The notes beneath the pieces are model-generated. The model was not told the origin of the DNA, did no database searches, and saw only the letters and a list, made by a program, of their open reading frames with translations. 7,668 nucleotides of DNA from Bordetella parapertussis (GTDB lineage Bacteria; Pseudomonadota; Gammaproteobacteria; Burkholderiales; Burkholderiaceae_D), in the NCBI GenBank assembly GCA_945867725.1, contig CAMBJI010000091.1, positions 1-7,668 on the forward strand. Direction: 5' to 3'. Made by a program: the position numbers and the translations under genes. This document shows, piece by piece, positions 1 to 6,100 of this stretch; within the stretch, counting starts at the first letter, position 1, and every line of letters begins with the position of its first letter.

Positions 1-155
1 GGGACTGATCGTTGGTCAATGGCGTTATCTGATGGGACATGAACGGTTTTGAGTAGTTGTTCACCATTCAGTCGCCGACAGCTCAGCACGGTTCCCTCAG
101 CCCACGGTTACATATATAGAACGCAGCTGTCAAAGTGTCCGACCCGAGGGTGCGG
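1..155. other. Left-edge sequence beyond the toxin remnant, unassigned
   Basis: No gene is recognised here. An intact VapC gene starting at 200 on the minus strand would fill this stretch, but all three minus-strand frames contain stops and none shows a PIN-domain continuation I recognise. On the plus strand a short open frame enters from outside the window and stops at 50-52. Its last residues read WRYLMGHERF, which could be the C-terminus of a neighbouring gene, but 16 codons are too few to assign. The stretch may be foreign DNA joined to the truncated toxin gene; no terminal inverted repeat or target duplication can be seen because the other side lies outside the window. Confidence 0.3.
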
Positions 156-200
156 TCAGCCTCGCACAAAAACCAGAACATTGTTGTCCAGGCCAATCAT
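156..200 (-). pseudogene. VapC-type PIN toxin, N-terminal remnant only
   Basis: The ATG at 200-198 overlaps the antitoxin stop in an ATGA arrangement, the usual translational coupling of antitoxin and toxin. The frame reads MIGLDNNVLVFVRG and then a TGA at 158-156. The start matches the first strand of PIN-domain RNases (MIGLDTNVLV...), including the catalytic Asp at position 5; the usual Thr at position 6 is Asn here. VapC proteins are normally about 120-140 residues, so this is a stub without the rest of the acidic active site. Other frames past the stop give no clear PIN continuation, so a deletion or insertion junction near 156-165 is as likely as a simple frameshift. By homology the intact protein would be an endoribonuclease; this copy should be inactive. 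Confidence 0.6.
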
Positions 201-439
201 CGTGAAGAGGCTCCGCGTTGTGCGATGGCTTTGTGCATATCTTCAACCGATACCGTCTTCGCAGGTTTGCCAAACATCCCTTTGAGCTCGCTAATGCTGT
301 GCGTTACCGCCACGAACTCGTAACGACCCGGCGCAATCTGAATAAACTCCACCCGATCTCCAGCCGCCACTTTCAAATCATTACGAACGCTGACAGGGAT
401 CGTGATTTGTCCCCTGCTGGTGAGAGTTGCTGTAGTCAT
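197..439 (-). CDS. AbrB/MazE-fold (SpoVT-AbrB) antitoxin, VapB-like
   Basis: This 80-residue protein has an N-terminal swapped-hairpin DNA-binding domain at about residues 1-46, with the signature SRGQITIPVSVRNDLKV followed by GDRVEF. The tail (about 49-76, ISELKGMFGKP...VEDMHKAIAQRGA) is the kind of toxin-binding segment seen in AbrB-fold antitoxins paired with PIN-domain toxins. The start is well supported: GGAG lies 7 bases before the ATG. Antitoxins of this type bind their own promoter and neutralise the toxin. The overlapping toxin frame is broken after 14 codons, so this copy is an orphan that could persist as a DNA-binding autoregulator or as an antitoxin acting on a related toxin elsewhere. 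Family assignment is confident; its present role is inference. Confidence 0.88.
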   Translation of the reverse strand: MTTATLTSRGQITIPVSVRNDLKVAAGDRVEFIQIAPGRYEFVAVTHSISELKGMFGKPAKTVSVEDMHKAIAQRGASSR

Positions 440-460
440 ATGGGATCTCCTTTACCTTAC

Positions 461-487
461 TTTGTATTAAGGCAAACTGTATGTCAA
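461..487 (-). promoter_or_regulatory. Candidate promoter of the antitoxin gene
   Basis: On the minus strand a perfect TTGACA (487-482) is followed after 15 bases by TACAAA (466-461), about 20 bases before the start codon. The -35 is strong, the -10 is weak and the spacer is short, so the exact -10 is uncertain. The short leader would leave the antitoxin well placed to repress itself, which is inference. Confidence 0.35.
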
Positions 488-489
488 CG

Positions 490-801
490 CGACAAGTGCT
501 TGAAGATTCCTCCCTTTACCACGGTCGTTATCAGCCCAAGTCGAGGTATTTGCAAGGCTCTCATGCCAGGATCCCGTGCAGTGGGTTGCCCCGCCAATAT
601 TGCAAATGCCCCGTGAGAGGCATTGTCATTTAGGAGAGAAGTGAAGTCTTTCCATTAAATGAAAGTAACTTTGAGAGGCAATCACGACCAAACAAATCGC
701 AATGATTTGATCGTCATGGTCGCCTGCCCGAGTATCTTCGCCGTGGTCAAAAACCCCACGAATACACTTACTCAGCCTGTTCAGTTTTACCGAGTCACTT
801 C
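490..801. other. Gene-poor gap between antitoxin and dehalogenase
   Basis: No gene with a supported start was found. A minus-strand frame downstream of the dehalogenase stays open through this stretch, ending in a TGA near 632-634 after residues MERLHFSPK. It has no convincing start codon or ribosome binding site and resembles no family I know. Two small stem-loops are visible: AATGCC (605-610) pairing with GGCATT (619-624), and a larger compound one at 685-722 listed separately. Neither has a T-run in the direction needed to terminate the dehalogenase transcript. Confidence 0.4.
685..722. repeat. Compound inverted repeat (stem-loop)
   Basis: The outer arms CGACCA (685-690) and TGGTCG (717-722) enclose perfect inner arms CAAATC (693-698) and GATTTG (704-709) with a 5-base loop, GCAAT. 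It lies about 80 bases past the stop of the minus-strand dehalogenase gene. It could stabilise the 3' end of that transcript or be a solitary repetitive element. There is no T-tract, so it is not a standard terminator. Confidence 0.4.
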
Positions 802-1632
802 TCAGGGCACCATGCGCGACGCAAATTCCTGGAAGGAGGCGGCGGCGATATCGACCTTGATGGTCGGTATTGTCTCGCCCGTGTTGGTTCCGAACTCATC
901 TGGCTGTGCCACGAAACCGGTGCGCAGGCCCACCTTGGCGGCCGCCTCAAGGTCATTGCTGTGCGCTGCCACCATCATGCATTCATGAGGTTCGATGCCA
1001 AGCGCTTCTGCAGCGGCAAGATATACGCGGGGCTTGGGTTTGTAGTCTCCAGCGATCTCGGCACCGAGAATGGCGTCCCATGGGAACTCATTACGCCGGG
1101 CCAGATCAACCATCAGCGAGATGTTGCCGTTAGAGCACGGCCCCAGCATGAACTTGCGGCGCAGACGATGCAGGCCGGCGGTGACGCCGGGCCAGGCATC
1201 GAGACGGTGCCAAACGAGATTGAGATTGCGTAGCGTCGGCTCGTTAAGTGACTCAAGTCCGAAGCGAGGACGCACGCGGTCGAGCATGCCGCGATGCACG
1301 ACGTCCAGGCGCGAGAACGGCTTGCGGCCAGCGCGGATCTCTTCCATTCCCGGTTGATATTCGGCGCGCCAGGCATTGGCGAAGGCGATCCAGTCCAGTT
1401 TGTAGCCCAAGGGCTCAAGGATCATGCGAGACTCGCGCGCCACGCAGGTGCGCCAGTCTACGAGTGTGCCGAATACGTCAAAAACCATTGCCTTGACGCC
1501 GTCTACGGCTTTCCCTGTTTCATGTTGTGTCAGGGTGGGGCTTGCGTAGACCAGTCCAGTTCCGCACAACACACCTTGGGCACTGAGCCAGCCGGCCTGG
1601 CGAAGGAAGTCACGGCGCGATAAGGCATTCAT
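802..1632 (-). CDS. Haloacid dehalogenase type II-like hydrolase with Tat signal
   Basis: This 276-residue HAD-superfamily protein is closest to L-2-haloacid dehalogenases, which hydrolyse 2-haloacids to 2-hydroxyacids. The core motifs are in order. Motif I is FDVFGTLVDWR with nucleophile Asp52. Motif II is SNGN at 167-170. Motif III is GDYKPKPRVY with Lys198. Motif IV is AAHSNDLEAA with Asp227. Before the core is a twin-arginine signal: SRRDFLRQ at residues 5-12, a hydrophobic stretch to about 29, and a plausible cleavage site after VYA (28-30). Export by Tat to the periplasm is therefore predicted, which is unusual for a family best known from cytoplasmic enzymes. The start is supported by AGGAG 8 bases before the ATG. 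The substrate cannot be read from sequence; other phosphatase- or dehalogenase-like HAD activities remain possible. It appears to be transcribed alone. Confidence 0.88.
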   Translation of the reverse strand: MNALSRRDFLRQAGWLSAQGVLCGTGLVYASPTLTQHETGKAVDGVKAMVFDVFGTLVDWRTCVARESRMILEPLGYKLDWIAFANAWRAEYQPGMEEIRAGRKPFSRLDVVHRGMLDRVRPRFGLESLNEPTLRNLNLVWHRLDAWPGVTAGLHRLRRKFMLGPCSNGNISLMVDLARRNEFPWDAILGAEIAGDYKPKPRVYLAAAEALGIEPHECMMVAAHSNDLEAAAKVGLRTGFVAQPDEFGTNTGETIPTIKVDIAAASFQEFASRMVP

Positions 1633-1837
1633 CGAAATTCTCCTGTGTTGGTTTTGTCGTTGACGTACGGGTGAGGGATATTATGCCAAGGGTGCGAAAG
1701 CATGGCCCTTGAGTTTATTTACCCCGATGCCGGTACCGAAGAATCCTAGTGTCAGGGCATTGACCTGCCTTGAGGATAAAAATGCGGGCAAAGGATAAAG
1801 ATCGAATCAAAAAAGCCAGTCGCAGTGAATTTTTTAT

Positions 1838-2524
1838 TCAGACGCCGACACTGGCCCAAGTCAAAATAGCCCACGCTGCCCCATACAAGGCTGAACCAAT
1901 AACCAATCCGTGGATTGAATAGCTACCCAAAAACCGTTCAGCACACAATCCCCACAATGGGATGAGTTGTTGTGCGTGCACCGCCAGAAAGTGTGAAGGG
2001 CGAATATCTTTGTAAAGATGCCAGCCGACGATGGGCAGGCCCTGTCCGGCGGGCGGCTGGTTTCCGCCTAATAGAAATCCGCTGACAGTTGAAAATAAAA
2101 AGGTGAGCGTCAATCCGATCACAACACCTAGTGTGGTTACAGACAGTTCGCTTGCTTGATTATCTTTCCAAATTTCCCAAGCCAGCCAGCCTTGCGATGC
2201 CGTTAATCTGACTGCGGCTATAGCCATCACGCCGAAGAGCAGTGCGTGAAACGGATCACTGGTGTTGTAGTGCGAGGCAGCGCCTTGTGATCCTTGATAC
2301 GTGATGTAGACGACTTCAAAAAGTGAAGTGGAAACAATAAGTACACAGATCCAATTGTAGGCTGCGCTGTTTGCTACTGAAGAGCTTGCCAAATAGCTGA
2401 CCCAAACCGTAGTCCAGGCAAAGAGGGCGGTCGCCGCCATGAACTTCATCGGCTTTATCCACACACCAACGTCGCGCAATGTGCGAGCGTCTGTCAGCGA
2501 TAGAAAATAAGTCAGTCCACACAC
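1838..2524 (-). CDS. Conserved polytopic membrane protein, N-terminus cut by an amber codon
   Basis: From the GTG at 2524 this encodes 228 residues with about six hydrophobic segments (roughly 28-47, 57-77, 91-110, 130-153, 178-196, 202-225). Family-like motifs, recalled from uncharacterised bacterial membrane proteins, are WIKPMKF (22-28), E70 with YQGSQGAASHYN (76-87), and a late D-R-HF-H-Q pattern (D173, R175, H178-F179, H183, Q185). The function is unknown; the conserved His, Glu and Gln near membranes hint at a cofactor or metal but this is not established. The GTG has no clear ribosome binding site. The same frame extends upstream to a better-supported ATG at 2632, separated by a TAG at 2530-2528. 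The GTG form therefore loses half of the first membrane helix and may be expressed poorly or not at all. It is divergent from bchH with no evident functional link. Confidence 0.6.
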   Translation of the reverse strand: MCGLTYFLSLTDARTLRDVGVWIKPMKFMAATALFAWTTVWVSYLASSSVANSAAYNWICVLIVSTSLFEVVYITYQGSQGAASHYNTSDPFHALLFGVMAIAAVRLTASQGWLAWEIWKDNQASELSVTTLGVVIGLTLTFLFSTVSGFLLGGNQPPAGQGLPIVGWHLYKDIRPSHFLAVHAQQLIPLWGLCAERFLGSYSIHGLVIGSALYGAAWAILTWASVGV

Positions 2525-2632
2525 CAGCTACATTAAAGCGCCATAGGCGAGTAAGATTTTTGATGCGAAGCTCAAGGCTGACCAATCAAACCTAAGCCAT
2601 GACGGTGTGCTGTTAAAAAGAGTGTCGTGCAT
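2525..2632 (-). pseudogene. Interrupted N-terminal part of the membrane protein gene
   Basis: In frame with the downstream gene, an ATG at 2632-2630 opens 34 codons (MHDTLFNSTPSWLRFDWSAL, then SFASKILLAYGALM) followed by TAG at 2530-2528. Reading through the TAG continues as LVCGLTYFLSL, completing a first transmembrane helix. AGGAA sits about 8 bases before this ATG, so it looks like the original start. The full frame would be 264 codons including the amber. Either this is a recent nonsense mutation, a sequencing or assembly error, or translation restarts at the GTG just after the stop. Confidence 0.6.
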
Positions 2633-2949
2633 AAAATAGGTTCCTAATGTTGACACCGTCAGCTTGGTCAGATGCCCGAGTCAAAAATCCTTAAATCCCG
2701 CCTGGCCGACCCAGCGTTTCTAACGGAAATCGCCCACTTTTGCAGCAAAACATCCACCGGCGACTTCACTGAAGTCTGGGTGGGGCATAGCAATATATAA
2801 ACATTTCATGCCGCTCGCCGGTTTAAACCAGGCTGACGAATCCAGCGCGTTCGGCCATTAGCAGGGCGCCGGTTGCGCCTAAATCAGCACCTTCGCAGGC
2901 GTCCCGAGCGTCACAAAAGAGCCAATATCAGGCCTCTCGGGGTAAAGCC
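2633..2949. other. Intergenic stretch with short coding-like fragments
   Basis: No gene is assigned. Two short open frames look more like coding sequence than chance by residue make-up. One is a 42-codon plus-strand frame from ATG 2672 to TAA 2800, beginning MPESKILKSRLADP, without a ribosome binding site. The other is a 34-codon minus-strand frame ending at 2823, containing GADLGATGALLMAERAGF, without a start. Neither can be placed in a family. A hairpin with arms GACTTC (2762-2767) and GAAGTC (2771-2776), flanked by CCACC and GGTGG, lies inside the first. A second stem, GGCGC (2865-2869) with GCGCC (2875-2879), lies inside the other. These may be remnants of deleted genes. Confidence 0.35.
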
Positions 2950-2953
2950 TGTA

Positions 2954-2987
2954 TGTCAACTTAGATATACGTCAATAAAACTTGACA
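2954..2987 (+). promoter_or_regulatory. Two adjoining PpsR/CrtJ-like operator sites before bchH
   Basis: PpsR/CrtJ repressors of photosynthesis genes recognise TGT-N12-ACA, usually in pairs. Site 1 (2954-2971) is TGTCAACTTAGATATACG, a match in the left half and ACG instead of ACA on the right. Site 2 (2970-2987) is CGTCAATAAAACTTGACA, a near-perfect dyad with GTCAA and TTGAC arms, with CGT instead of TGT on the left. The two overlap by two bases, and site 2 covers the likely -35 of bchH. Each site has one mismatch to the consensus, so binding is inferred, but the pairing, position and neighbouring gene agree. Confidence 0.6.
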
Positions 2988-3010
2988 CAATCGACGAGAC
3001 TTATTAGTCT
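2982..3010 (+). promoter_or_regulatory. Candidate sigma-70-type promoter of bchH
   Basis: A consensus TTGACA at 2982-2987 is followed after 17 bases by TAGTCT at 3005-3010, a poor -10 with the key first T, A and last T. The -35 is shared with the PpsR-like site, so a bound repressor would block polymerase. Transcription from here gives a leader of about 105-120 bases. The weak -10 suggests a need for an activator or a different -10 choice. Confidence 0.4.
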
Positions 3011-3011
3011 C
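2996..3011. promoter_or_regulatory. Perfect dyad over the bchH -10 region
   Basis: GAGACT and AGTCTC form perfect 6-base arms around a 4-base centre (TATT). The dyad overlaps the inferred -10. It does not fit the PpsR consensus, so if it is an operator it belongs to another regulator; it could also form a small hairpin if the transcript begins upstream. Confidence 0.4.
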
Positions 3012-3095
3012 AATCAGTACTTCGGATTCGATTCGCCAATGCAGGTCCATGGTTGGATGAAAATTCCAAAATAGTTGCATAGAAAGAAATTTTCT

Positions 3096-3119
3096 GGGTT
3101 GGCCTGAAAAAGCCGACCT
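3096..3119 (+). other. Leader hairpin just upstream of bchH
   Basis: GGGTTGGC (3096-3103) pairs with GCCGACCT (3112-3119), eight pairs including two G-U, around the loop CTGAAAAA. It ends four bases before the ATG at 3124, where there is no Shine-Dalgarno sequence. A smaller stem, AGAAA (3081-3085) with TTTCT (3091-3095), sits directly before it. The hairpin would hinder initiation at 3124 and is compatible with initiation at the ATG at 3142. Confidence 0.4.
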
Positions 3120-3123
3120 GTCC

Positions 3124-6100
3124 ATGACTAGGGTTACGGTAATGTTTATGAATAATTCGGCTAGAAAAGTTCAGAACGAACAAGTTAGTGCCCGAGTGGT
3201 TATTGTCACCATGGATAGTCACTTGGCGAGCGCAACAATCCGTGCCCAAAGCGTCTTATCGCGAACTTTTCCGGGCTTAAAGTTGACGGTACATGCGGCC
3301 TCCGAATGGGGTCATAGCCCAGACGCATTACAGCGCTGCATCGAAGACATAGAGCAAGGCGATATCGTGATCGCCTCCATGCTGTTTATGGAAGAGCATT
3401 TTTTGCCCGTCTTGCCCGCGTTGACTGCGCGTCGCGATCAATGCGATGCCATGATTTGCGCTATGTCTGCCGGCGAGGTGATGCGGCTCACGCGCATGGG
3501 TAAATTCACGATGGATGGCAAAGTGAGTGGCCCGATGGCGCTGTTGAAGCGATTAAGGGGTAGCAGCAAGCCCGGCGAAAACAAAAAGCCTGGGATGGCG
3601 GGCGCCAAGCAAATGAAAATCGTCCGTCAGTTACCCAAAATTCTGCGGTTCATTCCTGGCACCGCACAAGACCTTCGCATCTACTTTCTAGTCCTCCAGT
3701 ATTGGCTGGCGGGTTCAGATGAGAACATCGCCAACATGATTGGCATGCTCCTCGATCAATATGCTGACGGACCACGGCGCAGCTTGCGCGGCATCTACAA
3801 GGTTAAGCCACCCGTCGAGTACCCGGAAGTGGGCATTTACCACCAAAACATGAAGGGTCATGCGCAGAACAAGGGCATGTCTGAATTGAATGCTGATCTT
3901 CCATCCGTCGCCAAAACCGGTAAGTGTGGCACGGTGGGTCTGTTGCTGATGCGTTCTTATCTCGTGGCTGGTAACGCGGCCCATTACAACGGTGTGATTA
4001 CGGCGATTGAAGCGAGAGGTATGCGCGTCGTCCCCGCATTTGCAACCGGGTTAGATACCAGACCTGCCGTTGAAAAATATTTTATGAAAGATGGTCATGC
4101 GACGGTGGATGCGATCATCTCATTGACCGGATTTTCGATGGTGGGTGGGCCTGCCTATAACGACGCAAAAGCTGCTGAAGAGATACTCGCCAAACTGGAT
4201 GTCAATTATTTATCGGTGATGCCGGTTGAGTTTCAGACGCTCGAACGTTGGGGTGCCAATGATCGCGGATTGATGCCGGTAGAGGCGACCATGATGGTCG
4301 CTATTCCCGAACTGGATGGTTCGACAGGTCCCATTGTGTTTGGCGGTCGCAGCACTGGCGCAGGGGATCAATGCACCGGATGCAGTCGCGGTTGCGTATT
4401 CCCAGCGTCTACCAATGAGCACGACATGCAAGTCTGTAGTGAGCGTGCCGACATGTTGGCGTCACGGGTTGGAAAGCTCATTGATTTACGGCGCGCCGAG
4501 CGGGCAGACAAGAAAATTGCGGCGGTTGTATTCAATTTCCCGCCCAACGCCGGTGCGACTGGAACGGCCGCATTCCTTTCGGTGTTTGAGTCCATGTTCA
4601 ATATGCTGGCATCCATGAAGGAAGCTGGCTACACGATTGATATGCCTGAGAGTGTCGATGATTTGCGCGACAGAGTCCTCAAAGGCAATGCCGAAACTTA
4701 TGGCGCCATGGCGAATGTGCACGCCACGATTTCCGCTGATGATCATGTGCGGCGCGAACGATGGTTGAAAGAAATCGAAGACCATTGGGGTCCGGCGCCA
4801 GGTCAACAACAAAGTGATGGACGGTCAATTTTTGTCTTGGGTGCGCAATTCGGTAATGTCTTGGTGGGTATTCAGCCAGCCTTCGGTTACGAGGGTGATC
4901 CAATGCGATTGCTGTACGAGAAGGGCTTTGCGCCCACGCATGCCTTTTCTGCGTTCTATCGTTACTTGCGCGAAGATTTTGGTGCTGCAGCGGTTTTACA
5001 TTTTGGTACGCATGGTGCGCTTGAATTCATGCCAGGCAAACAAGCGGGCATGTCCGGTGATTGCTGGCCTGATCGTCTGATTGGTGATTTGCCGAACTTC
5101 TATCTGTATGCATCAAACAACCCTTCAGAGGGCATGATTGCCAAGCGGCGCGCTGCTGCAACGCTGATCAGTTACCTGACTCCGCCGATTGCCCAAGCAG
5201 GTTTGTACAGCGGTCTGGTAGACCTAAAGGCCTCGCTCGAACGTCTGCGTGGACTGGATCCCGAATCCGAATCGGAATCCGAGCGTGCAGAGCTCACGGT
5301 ATTGGTTCAGACTCAGGCTGCTGAGTTGGAGCTGGCCGCTATGGAGCCGGCATGGGGCGATGATGCAGAAGCAAAAATGCAGAAGCTCTACAACGACGTG
5401 CTCGAATTCGAATACACGCTGATTCCCGAAGGCTTGCATGTCATCGGCAAGCCGATGTCGGTATCAGAGCGCACCGATATGCTGCTGTCAGTGGCCGATG
5501 CCTCTCATGGCGTACAGCCGAGTCCCGAACTTCGCACCATGATTCAATCCATGCTGAGCGATAGCAAATCAGTAGTCATCCCGCCCGAGCACATTGAGCT
5601 CATGAAGTCGCTCGCCGAGATTGATCGCCTCATGTGCGAAGACAATGAAATCAATGGGATTTTGCACGCATTGGATGGGCGTTACGTTCGCCCGGCGCCC
5701 GGCGGTGACTTGATCCGTACGCCAGAAATTTTGCCCACTGGTCGCAATCTTCATGGATTTGATCCCTTCCGATTGCCGAGTGCATTCGCGGTAAAGGATG
5801 GCAAGCGCATGGCTGAAACTCTGCTCGTACGCCACATGCAGGATGGAAATGCGTTGCCTGAAACCGTTGCGATGGTGTTGTGGGGCACTGATAATTTAAA
5901 AAATGAAGGCGCTCCAATCGCTCAGGCACTCGCGCTGATGGGTGCCAAGCCGCGCTTTGACAGCTATGGTCGAATGGCCGGCGCAGAGCTACTGCCATTA
6001 GAGGAAGTAGGGCGGCCACGTATCGATGTCATGATCACCTTGTCCGGTATTTTCCGCGATTTGTTACCACTGCAAATCAAGCTATTGGCTGAAGCTGCCT

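Noticed and set aside
218..616. 132-codon plus-strand open frame over the antitoxin
   Set aside because: It is the reverse shadow of the antitoxin gene and its promoter; composition is rich in Arg, Cys and Pro and shows no family features.
659..988. 109-codon plus-strand open frame before and across the dehalogenase end
   Set aside because: Most of it is antisense to the well-supported dehalogenase gene, with no ribosome binding site and no recognisable domain.
1685..1700. CATAAT-type -10 for the dehalogenase promoter on the minus strand
   Set aside because: A TATAAT-like hexamer exists, but no -35 match is found at suitable spacing.
1801..1837. Possible terminator after the membrane protein gene
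   Set aside because: A-run and T-run pair around the stop, but there is no G-C stem, so it does not form a credible terminator hairpin.
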